From: Clostridiales bacterium | Lineage (GTDB): Bacteria; Bacillota; Clostridia; Christensenellales; Aristaeellaceae | DNA: 22,919 nucleotides | Assembly: GCA_004557805.1 (NCBI GenBank) | Contig: SFFS01000037.1 | Coordinates: 1 to 22,919, forward strand | Reading direction: 5' to 3' | Shown: in pieces, positions 1-6,262 of the stretch | How positions within the stretch are numbered: the stretch's first letter is position 1 | How the letters are laid out: every line of letters starts with the position of its first letter | Made by a program: the position numbers and the translations under genes | The notes under the pieces: generated by a model | The model's database searches: none | The model's input: the letters and a program-made list of their open reading frames with translations, nothing else | What the model was told of the DNA's origin: nothing

Positions 1-159
1 GCCGAGCAATTCGAACGATGGGTGTTCGACGATGTGCTCCCTTCTATTCGCAGGCACGGCCTTTACGCCGCCGATGAACTGCTCGCCAACCCTGATCTGT
101 TCATCAAGGCTCTGCAAAATCTTAAAGAGGAACGCGCCCGTGCTGCTCAGCTGGGATGA
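1..159 (+). pseudogene. Phage antirepressor, BRO-N type, partial and truncated
   Basis: The frame is open from base 1 and stops at TGA 157-159, giving 52 visible residues. The segment RWVFDDVLPSIRRHGLYAAD, followed by ELLANPD and a KEERA stretch, is the characteristic end of the BRO N-terminal domain of phage antirepressors. In that family such proteins bind DNA or repressor and control lysogeny genes. Full-length members normally continue for another 100 or more residues after the KEER stretch, with a KilAC or similar C-terminal domain. Here the frame stops a few residues later and a different frame becomes protein-like, so the gene looks truncated or frameshifted. The N-terminus lies outside the window. 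The family assignment is firm; that it is a remnant is an inference. Confidence 0.75.
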
Positions 160-370
160 AGGTCCGAACGCTGTTGCTTCGCGGCTGAAGCTGTTGTATA
201 ACAATGAGGACCATAAAGGAAAAGCGATGCTGGCAGGCATGGATTCAAAGCTGAAAGACGTCCTTCCGGCCAATATCGTCACCGCTTTCCGTAAACCGGA
301 TGGAACCCTGTATGCCATGGTCGTGATGGAGCACGCGCCGGATGAGAATATTTTGAACAAAATGAGGTAA
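149..370 (+). pseudogene. Unrecognised coding remnant in the frame after the antirepressor
   Basis: From about base 149 a second frame is open up to TAA 368-370. It reads like real protein, with balanced composition and segments such as KLLYNNEDHKGKAMLAG and VTAFRKPDGTLYAMVVMEHA. No start codon with a ribosome binding site is visible near the point where it begins to look coding, and the earlier part of this frame overlaps the antirepressor frame. I do not recognise the family. It may be the 3' end of a different gene joined to the antirepressor by deletion, or the shifted continuation of the same gene. It ends 10 bases before the promoter of the next operon. Confidence 0.35.
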
Positions 371-380
371 CGAGGCTGGG

Positions 381-409
381 TTGACGCGATGGTTCCCGCG
401 CTGTATAAT
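381..409 (+). promoter_or_regulatory. Sigma-A type promoter of the AbiE-like operon
   Basis: TTGACG (381-386) and a perfect TATAAT (404-409) are separated by 17 bases. The promoter sits 49 bases before the ATG at 458. It shows that the open frame extending upstream to 389 is not translated there, and fixes the start of the downstream gene at 458. Confidence 0.85.
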
Positions 410-457
410 CACAGAAGTGGAGAAAATAATTTATATCTTGTGAAAAGGAGCGTCTAC

Positions 458-1084
458 ATGCTGTACGATTATCTTCGCTCGCAGTACCGGCCGAACGAGC
501 CGATCTTCCTCTCAGACGTCACGCTTCCCGGCGTCAGCAGGGACGCTGTTCGTCAGCAATTTAAGACGTTGTGCGACGCGGGGAAAATCGTTCGCTATGA
601 GGACGGCGTATATTATATCCCGGCACAGACGCGTCTGAAAGGAGGTGCCAGGCTGTCCCCAGATCTTGTAGCGCTGCGTAAATATATCGACCACAAAGGG
701 AGTACGGACGGCTACTATTCCGGCTTTACGTTCGCCAATCAGGTCGGCGCGAGCCTACAAGTCCCACAAGTGAGGGAAATCGTTACCAATCGGACGAATT
801 CGTGGCGCAGAGCGGTGCGGATTCGCAATCAGGAGTTTGTCCTCCGCAAGCCGCGCGTTCCCGTCACCGCGGAAAATGCCAAAGCGCTCCAGCTGCTCGA
901 TTTGTTCAAGGATCTGGATTCATATTCCGATCTTCCCGTCTCTCAGACTGCGCCCATTATCCGCCGGTATATGAAAAACGCGGGGCTGACGCTTTCTCAG
1001 CTCGAAGCGTTTCTTCCAAGCTACCCTGCGAAAACGCTGCGGATGATGTACGAGGTCGGCCTTTTCAAAGGAGATGATAGTTGA
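458..1084 (+). CDS. abiEi: AbiEi-like antitoxin of a type IV toxin-antitoxin system
   Basis: 208 residues. The start at 458 is chosen because an AAAGGAG box ends 7 bases upstream and the promoter at 381-409 excludes earlier starts. Residues 1-55 look like a winged helix: a helical region, then SRDAVRQQFKTLCDAGKIVRY as recognition helix and turn, then a short wing ending in YYIP. This is the arrangement of AbiEi/DUF6088-type antitoxins, which bind the promoter of their own operon and neutralise the partner nucleotidyltransferase. The C-terminal half is a helical domain ending close to the partner gene. The stop codon TGA overlaps the ATG of the next gene, which indicates translational coupling. 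Being next to an AbiEii-type toxin supports the call more than its own sequence does. Autorepression at the 381-409 promoter is likely from the family but not shown by a recognisable operator. Confidence 0.8.
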   Translation: MLYDYLRSQYRPNEPIFLSDVTLPGVSRDAVRQQFKTLCDAGKIVRYEDGVYYIPAQTRLKGGARLSPDLVALRKYIDHKGSTDGYYSGFTFANQVGASLQVPQVREIVTNRTNSWRRAVRIRNQEFVLRKPRVPVTAENAKALQLLDLFKDLDSYSDLPVSQTAPIIRRYMKNAGLTLSQLEAFLPSYPAKTLRMMYEVGLFKGDDS

Positions 1085-2013
1085 TGCGTTTTCTGCACGA
1101 AGAAAAGGATCTCTTTCGCGACGTTCTCTTCTCCACCGCTGATAGCCTCGGCATGCCGGTGCCGATTGTCGAAAAGGATTATTACGTTACTATGGTGCTC
1201 CGACTTCTGAACGAACGCGCGCCGCGCTGTGTTTTTAAGGGCGGCACCTCACTTTCGAAGTGCCACCATGTAATTGATCGTTTTTCCGAAGATATTGATA
1301 TCACGTTCGCCGAACATGTAACGCTTGGTCAGCGCCAGAAATTAAAGCACGAAACAATTGCCGGTATTTCTGAAACGCTCGGTATTCCCATCCCGGATTG
1401 GAATAACTCACACAGCCGACGCGATTTTAATCGTTATACATTTGCATATTCCCCGATTGACGAGGCGCAGCCGCCTGCCCTTGCTTCAGGTGTAATTTTG
1501 GAGGTTGTGCTTGGGTCCACGGCTTTCCCTGTAGAGCGGGGCATGATAGACAGTTATGTTTATCAGTTCCTCAAGGCGGAAAATATGGATATCGTTGATG
1601 AATATTCTCTTGCGCCGTTCGCCATGCAGACACAAAGCCTTTCCCGCACATTCATCGATAAGGTATTCGCCATCTGCGATTACTATCTCAAACAGAATGA
1701 AACCGTCGGTCCCTGCATCGCCCGTCATTCGCGGCATATTTACGATCTGTATATGATTCGACCGCGCGTTGTTTTCGATGCGGCTTTCCATGATCTGGTC
1801 CAGGAAGTTCGTGCCGCACGCGTTCAAATGGGCAACTGTCCATCCGCGCTGCCCGACGTTGACGTTCCCGCTCTGCTTTATGAAATCCTGCGGTCGCGCG
1901 TCTATGAAGAGGATTACAGAAACATCACAGCTTATTTCCTCCGCGTCCCGGTTTCATATTCTACAGTTACGCCTATCCTTGAAGAGGCCGCCCAGAGCGG
2001 CATGTTCTCCTGA
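1084..2013 (+). CDS. abiEii: AbiEii/AbiGii-type nucleotidyltransferase toxin
   Basis: 309 residues from ATG 1084, which overlaps the antitoxin stop (TGATG). A TTG one codon earlier at 1081 is a possible alternative start; the AAAGGAG at 1067-1073 could serve either. The protein has the DNA polymerase beta-like nucleotidyltransferase signature of AbiEii toxins: EKDYYVT (30-36), the active-site glycine motif GGTSLSK (53-59), the metal-binding acidic motif SEDIDI (68-73), and later R-T-F-I-D-K-V-F-A and RHSRHIYDLY, which match the third and fourth conserved motifs of the family. Characterised members use nucleotides to inactivate tRNA and so arrest growth, giving abortive infection or stabilising mobile DNA. 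All key residues are present, so the toxin looks intact. A terminator follows two bases after the stop, making the pair a self-contained two-gene operon. Confidence 0.9.
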   Translation: MRFLHEEKDLFRDVLFSTADSLGMPVPIVEKDYYVTMVLRLLNERAPRCVFKGGTSLSKCHHVIDRFSEDIDITFAEHVTLGQRQKLKHETIAGISETLGIPIPDWNNSHSRRDFNRYTFAYSPIDEAQPPALASGVILEVVLGSTAFPVERGMIDSYVYQFLKAENMDIVDEYSLAPFAMQTQSLSRTFIDKVFAICDYYLKQNETVGPCIARHSRHIYDLYMIRPRVVFDAAFHDLVQEVRAARVQMGNCPSALPDVDVPALLYEILRSRVYEEDYRNITAYFLRVPVSYSTVTPILEEAAQSGMFS

Positions 2014-2014
2014 C

Positions 2015-2040
2015 AGCCCCTCTCCGGGGCTTTTCTTTTC
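2015..2040 (+). terminator. Rho-independent terminator of the AbiE-like operon
   Basis: AGCCCC (2015-2020) and GGGGCT (2026-2031) form a six-base stem with a five-base loop, followed by a T-rich run TTTTCTTTT. It starts immediately after the toxin stop codon. Confidence 0.85.
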
Positions 2041-2107
2041 CTTTTAATTCAAAAAGAAAGGAGGTTCCTCTCTCTTTCCCATATCAACCCATAAGGAGTC
2101 TTGAAAA

Positions 2108-2722
2108 ATGAATACTCTTCCTGTGCATATCAGCACCGGCAATGTAAAGATGGGAGCGATCCCGTCTTTTTCTTTGCCCTGCGGCAAAACCTGTTCCGCT
2201 GAAGCTCGCGCCACCTGTTATAAAGAGGGCTGTTATGCCCGCCGCCTTGAGAAGATTCGTCCCAGCGTCCGTAATGCTTATGCAGAAAATTTTCGCATCG
2301 CTCATGAAAACCTTCCTGAGCTGGAAGCATATTTGAACTGGTATTTTGATTCGCCTAATGCGCCCCGTATGTTCCGGCTTCATGTGGCGGGCGATTTTTT
2401 CTCCCGCAAATACCTTGAGATGTGGCTGAGGGTTATCCGTTCGCATCCGGATACGAAATTCCTTGCTTTCACCAAGCAGTATAAATATATTGCAAAGCTC
2501 GGCGATGACGATATTCCTGAAAACTTTCGCCTTGTGCTCAGCGCGTGGCCGGGCGTTGATATTCCTCGTGGGCTGCGCAGGAGGTTTCCCGTCGCCTATA
2601 TGCAGGATGGACGCGAAACCCGCATCCCCAGCACTGCAGCGAAATGTAACGGCAGTTGCTCCAGCTGCGCAAAATGTTGGAATCTTCCTGGCAATCAGGC
2701 AGTTGTGTTCCACAAACACTAA
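2108..2722 (+). CDS. Phage gp88-like cysteine-rich protein
   Basis: 204 residues; ATG 2108 follows an AAGGAG box at 2092-2097. The protein resembles the family named after gene product 88 of mycobacteriophages, found in phages and integrated elements. Recognisable features are the N-terminal TGNVKMG and SLPCGKTC, then CYKEGCYARR, a central RLHVAGDFFS with FLAFTKQY, and a C-terminal cluster CNGSCSSCAKCW. Eight cysteines in these three groups suggest a bound metal or iron-sulphur centre; that is an inference, and the biochemical role is not established to my knowledge. The central VAGDF and FTK segments recall a TIM-barrel-like fold seen in radical-SAM relatives, but there is no CxxxCxxC triad, so I do not call it radical SAM. 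It stands alone between the AbiE operon terminator and the next promoter. Family membership is fairly sure, function unknown. Confidence 0.75.
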   Translation: MNTLPVHISTGNVKMGAIPSFSLPCGKTCSAEARATCYKEGCYARRLEKIRPSVRNAYAENFRIAHENLPELEAYLNWYFDSPNAPRMFRLHVAGDFFSRKYLEMWLRVIRSHPDTKFLAFTKQYKYIAKLGDDDIPENFRLVLSAWPGVDIPRGLRRRFPVAYMQDGRETRIPSTAAKCNGSCSSCAKCWNLPGNQAVVFHKH

Positions 2723-2819
2723 TCTGTATGCTCTGAATAATAGGTCATAACTGCTGATTTTGTCTGCAGAATTTATTGCGCCCTGATATATAAATGCAAA
2801 CAAATGTTCTCTTTTCTAC

Positions 2820-2848
2820 TTGATGCCGGCTCGTGCGTGGGGTATGAT
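2820..2848 (+). promoter_or_regulatory. Sigma-A type promoter before the ribbon-helix-helix gene
   Basis: TTGATG (2820-2825) and TATGAT (2843-2848) are 17 bases apart and 28 bases upstream of the ATG at 2876. It would drive the overlapping genes from 2876 to 4197. Confidence 0.7.
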
Positions 2849-2875
2849 ATGCCAAGAAGTGAGGTGGTCTTAATT

Positions 2876-3118
2876 ATGTATGACAAAATCAAGAATCCAC
2901 GCAACGCCGGCAGGAAAATTATTGGAACGGAGGCGCGAACCGAACGGCTGAGTATACGGATCGAGCCATGGATTGCCAGGCGTGTGGAGGGAATTTGCCG
3001 GATGGCTGGCATTACAAAAGCGGAAGCGGTGCGGCAGGCTCTCCTTCATTACATCTGCGAAACTGAGAAAACGTTAGGAGGAAACGAATATGGAGAACAG
3101 CAATCCCGAAATTTTTGA
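2876..3118 (+). CDS. Ribbon-helix-helix (CopG/Arc-type) DNA-binding protein
   Basis: 80 residues from ATG 2876, placed by a GAGGTGG box at 2861-2867; the upstream in-frame extension would overlap the promoter. Residues about 23-60 fit a ribbon-helix-helix: a strand TERLSIRI, a first helix PWIARRVEGICRMAG, then ITKAEAVRQALLHYI as second helix. Such proteins act as dimers in operators and often regulate plasmid and integrative-element operons. It is the first gene of a run of three overlapping genes ending in a tyrosine recombinase, so it may be the regulator of that recombinase. The last 29 bases overlap the next gene. Confidence 0.75.
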   Translation: MYDKIKNPRNAGRKIIGTEARTERLSIRIEPWIARRVEGICRMAGITKAEAVRQALLHYICETEKTLGGNEYGEQQSRNF

Positions 3119-3311
3119 AACGAACAACTTCAAGCTCGAAACCTTCATTCACGTTCACGACATCCGCTACGAGAACACCTACAAGGACGAATATGGCACC
3201 CGGTACTGGCGCTATCTGCGCACGCCCCGGCTGGACGAAGTGGTCAATGAGTACAAGCAGATCGTAATGGCACGAAAGAGGAGGGAACAGGAGAATGTAC
3301 AGGCTGGTTGA
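3090..3311 (+). CDS. Small DUF5659-like protein
   Basis: 73 residues. ATG 3090 has a strong AGGAGG box at 3076-3081 inside the end of the preceding gene. The pattern EIFETNNFKLETFIHVHDI, followed by a charged turn, YWRYLRTPRLDEVVNEYKQI and a basic tail, resembles DUF5659-type proteins, which are short, occur in clostridial mobile elements and have no known function. It overlaps the ribbon-helix-helix gene by 29 bases and the recombinase gene by 17, so the three are almost certainly one transcript. The family match is by pattern only. A role as accessory DNA-binding or directionality factor for the adjacent recombinase is possible but unsupported by any motif. Confidence 0.65.
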   Translation: MENSNPEIFETNNFKLETFIHVHDIRYENTYKDEYGTRYWRYLRTPRLDEVVNEYKQIVMARKRREQENVQAG

Positions 3312-4197
3312 ACGATATGCCGCAAGCTACAAGGCGGGCGGGGCTTCGGATGTTTCAGCGGCGCATTGCGCCGAGGTCCTGAACCGTATCTTTCAGCAGT
3401 TAGAGCGGCATTACAGCGTGCAGGTCGGAGAAAATTCGCTCTCCGGCCTTACTCCCGCTGTGCTGGACGATTACTATAACCAGCTGGCTTCCCGCTGCAA
3501 GATGACGACCCGCAACAATTATGTCTGCATGCTCAACCCGTTCCTGCGCTGGGCATGGAAAGTGGCGCGGGCTACGCCGGAAGATCTGAGCGGGGTGCTG
3601 ACTACGCACAAGCTCCCTAACGAAAAAGCCGTTCCGAAATGGGAACGTAAAGAAAAATATCTGTCTGTTCAGCAGGCACGGCAGCTGCTCGATGTGAACA
3701 AGATGCCCGGCCGCAATAAGCTCCGTGACCGCGCCATCTGCGCGCTGATTCTGGAATCCGGCATGCGTGTCAGCGAATTGTGCGCTCTGACCATTGGGGA
3801 TGTGCTGGACGGGGAACGCGGTAAAATTTATTGCCGGCGCAAGGGCGGCTGCTGGGAGGACGTTTATGTCAAAGATTCATTCTACGATCTCCTGGATGAG
3901 TATCTGAAAACCCGCCCCGACGCAGCCGATCATTCCCGCCCGCTGTTTCTCTCCACTCACGGCCATCCGATGAACCGGCGAACCGTCTACAGCGCGCTTT
4001 CCTTCAAGCAGAAGCAGCTCGGCCTCGCTTCCGGTCCTCATTGTCTGCGGCATACGTTCATTTCGGAGGTGGAAAAGCGCAACGGCGCCGGCGTGGCGAG
4101 AGACTGCGCAAACCATTCGTCACTGCGCATCACCAACCGGTACGACCACTCGCATCCTGAGCAGCTTTCCAGGGCGGTGAACACGCTGCCGTGGTGA
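3295..4197 (+). CDS. Tyrosine recombinase / phage-type integrase
   Basis: 300 residues, the usual length of XerC/D-like recombinases. ATG 3295 follows GAGGAGGG at 3280-3287. Residues 1-105 form the SAM-like core-binding domain; 120-300 form the catalytic domain. All six catalytic positions are present: R158 in GMRVSEL, K183 in the hairpin CRRKGG, H249 and R252 in HCLRHTF, H274 in NHSS (more often GHSS), and the nucleophile Y283 in NRYDHSH. The enzyme is therefore predicted active in breaking and rejoining DNA at specific sites. It is the last gene of the operon starting at 2876. Its target is not visible here. Since a separate serine recombinase lies at the spoVT junction, this enzyme may resolve dimers of the free form or belong to an older, nested element. 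Confidence 0.92.
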   Translation: MYRLVERYAASYKAGGASDVSAAHCAEVLNRIFQQLERHYSVQVGENSLSGLTPAVLDDYYNQLASRCKMTTRNNYVCMLNPFLRWAWKVARATPEDLSGVLTTHKLPNEKAVPKWERKEKYLSVQQARQLLDVNKMPGRNKLRDRAICALILESGMRVSELCALTIGDVLDGERGKIYCRRKGGCWEDVYVKDSFYDLLDEYLKTRPDAADHSRPLFLSTHGHPMNRRTVYSALSFKQKQLGLASGPHCLRHTFISEVEKRNGAGVARDCANHSSLRITNRYDHSHPEQLSRAVNTLPW

Positions 4198-4375
4198 CGA
4201 AAAATTTTCTCGAAAAAATTTCCATCAAGTGAAAAAATCAGGTCCAAAATGTTCCCTTTAATAGTGTTAATGAAATTTGAGAAGGGATCGTTTTTCTTTG
4301 TCAACCGGTAAATAGCATACTTTTCCATTCGCCGTCCAAAATAACTTCAACGCTTTTTATTAGGAGGTGCGTTTT

Positions 4376-4564
4376 TTGCACATTGAATTCGATCATCAAC
4401 ACAGAATCGTTTCCATATGGCTGGCCAGCGACGGCGCGGACAGCGATTTGCTCGATCCGCTGTACCAGCAGTATCGCGGTACGCCCTACCGGGTGGCGGT
4501 GTTCCGCTCCGGGCGCGCAAACCTGACGGACTGCACGTCGGCGCTTTTGCGCCACAACAGATAA
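4376..4564 (+). CDS. Small conserved-looking protein upstream of the serine recombinase
   Basis: 62 residues, started at TTG 4376, because AGGAGG at 4362-4367 sits exactly eight bases upstream; an in-frame GTG at 4367 lies inside that box and cannot be the start. The protein begins HIEFDHQHRIVSIWLASD and contains DPLYQQYRGTPYRVAVFRSG followed by a polar segment ending RHNR, suggesting an alternating strand and helix fold. I recall similar short proteins just before serine recombinases in clostridial integrative elements, but know no function. The TTG start suggests deliberately low expression. It is followed after 14 bases by another tiny gene and then the recombinase. Confidence 0.6.
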   Translation: MHIEFDHQHRIVSIWLASDGADSDLLDPLYQQYRGTPYRVAVFRSGRANLTDCTSALLRHNR

Positions 4565-4578
4565 AGGAAGAAATTCCC

Positions 4579-4683
4579 ATGGAAGAAAACGGCATTTTCC
4601 TTGATGACGCGCCGTTTCTCCCTTACACTGTCGTCAGCCGAAAGAAAGGAGGGGTTGTTTTATGCAAGCGCAGAGCGCTTTAG
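4579..4683 (+). CDS. Very small ORF coupled to the serine recombinase
   Basis: 34 residues (MEENGIFLDDAPFLPY...). ATG 4579 is preceded by AAGGAAG. The frame overlaps the first 22 bases of the recombinase gene, and the recombinase ribosome binding site (AGGAGGGG, 4647-4654) lies inside it, so translation of this small frame could control access to the recombinase start. No domain is recognisable. It may be a leader peptide or a real small protein; the ribosome binding site and position are the only evidence. Confidence 0.45.
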   Translation: MEENGIFLDDAPFLPYTVVSRKKGGVVLCKRRAL

Positions 4684-5936
4684 AGCGCCGCCGCATCGCC
4701 GGTTATTGCCGTATCTCCGTAGACGTGGAAGCCGACCGGGACAACACCAGCATCGAGAACCAGAAGGCCATCATTCGCGATTACGTGGAGAAGCGATTTC
4801 CGGACAGCACCCTGGATTTTTACGTCGACCGCGACCGCAGCGGCTATACCTTTGAGCAGCGCGAAAGCTATCAGCAGATGCGCCCGCATCTGATGCTGGG
4901 CGATTACGACATTCTGATCGTTAAGGATCTGTCCCGCTTCAGCCGCCGCAATTCGCGCGGCCTGGTGGAACTGGAGGATCTGCGCGACGCAGGCCTGCGC
5001 ATCATCGCCATCGGCGACAGCATCGACTACCCCACTCACGACGATTGGACGAACATCCGCCTGCGCTTCCTGCTCAACGAAATGCCCGTGACCGATTCCA
5101 GCCAGAAGGTAAAATCCGTCATCAAACGCCGCCAGCAGGACGGCAAGTGGGTCTGCTCCGTCCCCTACGGCTATGTGATCACCAACCGCAAAAACATGAC
5201 CTACGAGGTGGACGGCACCGCGGCGGAGGTGGTGCGCACGGTGTTCCAGCGCTACAACGAAGGCTGGGGATACAAAAAAATCGCCAATTATCTCACCGAG
5301 CAGGGCATCCCCACGCCGCGCATGACGGAAAAGGCGCGCATCGAGGCGGACGGCACCGTCTGTCATCTGAAGGCGAAGCGGGAATGGAGCATCATCACCA
5401 TTCAGGGCATGCTGCAAAACGATTTCTATATGGGCACGCTGCGGCAGGGCAAATACGCCCGCAAGGGCATCAACGGCAAGGATTTCAAAACGGACGAGCA
5501 AAGCCACATCGTATTTGAAAACCATCACGAGGCGATCATCGATTACCGCACGTTCCGCTATACGCAGGAGCAGATCAAAAAGCGCACCTCCAGCGCCTAC
5601 CGCGGCGTGAGCAAATACGACAATCACTACACCGGCTTCCTGTTCTGCGGCGATTGCGGCAGCCCCATGTTCGGCCTGAGCCGTCCCGATCTGGCTCCGG
5701 CCTACACCTGCGGCAGCTATCACCGGCGGGGCCTGAAGGGCTGCACCGCGCACCACACCCGGGTGGATTTGCTGGATGATCTGCTGAAAATGTACATCCG
5801 CAAAATCAAGCAGAACAGCGCTGGCATGATCGACGCGTTGGAAGAGGCCATCCGCAGCGAGCCGGACGCCATCGCGCAGGGCGAAAACGTGGTCAAATAC
5901 GGCTTTGGAAGATCTGGCAAAGCTCAGGGGCCTTGA
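4662..5936 (+). CDS. Large serine recombinase, frameshifted near its 3' end
   Basis: 424 residues before the stop; ATG 4662 follows AGGAGGGG by seven bases. The N-terminal resolvase domain (about 10-150) has the nucleophile S19 in GYCRIS, an IENQ helix, DRSGYTFEQRESYQQM and DLSRFSRR. A recombinase domain (about 165-270) contains PYGYVITN and GWGYKKIANYLTEQGIPTPR. A zinc ribbon follows with C329, C332, C350 and C361. The family usually continues with a coiled-coil and a further helical region. Here the frame runs out of family-like sequence at about VVKYG and stops at 5934, whereas the expected continuation is found in the next frame from 5905. The shift is +1 at GGC-TTT-GGA (5901-5909) and would be removed by one T fewer. 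The enzyme is the probable integrase of the element in spoVT. Whether the truncated form is active is unknown. Confidence 0.9.
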   Translation: MQAQSALERRRIAGYCRISVDVEADRDNTSIENQKAIIRDYVEKRFPDSTLDFYVDRDRSGYTFEQRESYQQMRPHLMLGDYDILIVKDLSRFSRRNSRGLVELEDLRDAGLRIIAIGDSIDYPTHDDWTNIRLRFLLNEMPVTDSSQKVKSVIKRRQQDGKWVCSVPYGYVITNRKNMTYEVDGTAAEVVRTVFQRYNEGWGYKKIANYLTEQGIPTPRMTEKARIEADGTVCHLKAKREWSIITIQGMLQNDFYMGTLRQGKYARKGINGKDFKTDEQSHIVFENHHEAIIDYRTFRYTQEQIKKRTSSAYRGVSKYDNHYTGFLFCGDCGSPMFGLSRPDLAPAYTCGSYHRRGLKGCTAHHTRVDLLDDLLKMYIRKIKQNSAGMIDALEEAIRSEPDAIAQGENVVKYGFGRSGKAQGP

Positions 5937-6246
5937 GGCCCAGCTGGCGCTATACGCCGATCACCGCAACAGCGTGATCCGCCTGAACCGCGTCTCCAGG
6001 ACGGCGCTGGAAATTTTCGATGAAATTCTGCAAAAGGACAAGCTGGACAAGCAGGATCTCGAGTTCCTCATCGAGCGCATCACGGTCTACGAGGATCACA
6101 TCGACGTCCAGCTCAAGGCCGACGTCGACGCGCTTCTGCACGTCAGCGCCACGAGCCGCATTGAATCAGCGGCGCAGAGCGCCGAAAGCATCCGCTACTC
6201 GCCGCCCGCGCACAGCCCTGTAGCCGCCAAGCCTGTCACCATTATC

Positions 6247-6262
6247 AGCAGCGGCGACCCGC
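6247..6262 (+). other. Probable right attachment junction (attR) in spoVT
   Basis: Left of this point the frame encodes recombinase linker, and from codon GGC 6253 onward it encodes SpoVT. The crossover is placed at or near AGCGGCGACCCG (6250-6261), which encodes the last residues shared with the intact SpoVT reading GDP. Large serine recombinases exchange at a two-base core, so the exact core cannot be fixed without the left junction or an empty site. Confidence 0.65.

Noticed and set aside
389..457. Upstream extension of the antitoxin frame
   Set aside because: The promoter -10 box TATAAT lies at 404-409, so this part is not in the message; AAAGGAG places the start at 458.
2108..2722. gp88-like protein as a radical SAM enzyme
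   Set aside because: No CxxxCxxC cluster is present; the cysteine spacings are different.
4198..4361. Promoter for the small genes and serine recombinase in the AT-rich gap
   Set aside because: TTGTCA near 4298 has no acceptable -10 box at 16-18 bases. I cannot support a specific promoter.
5901..5909. Programmed +1 frameshifting like prfB in the recombinase
   Set aside because: The zero-frame codons are GGC TTT GGA, with no stop codon in the slippery position and no internal Shine-Dalgarno box close by. A plain insertion is simpler.
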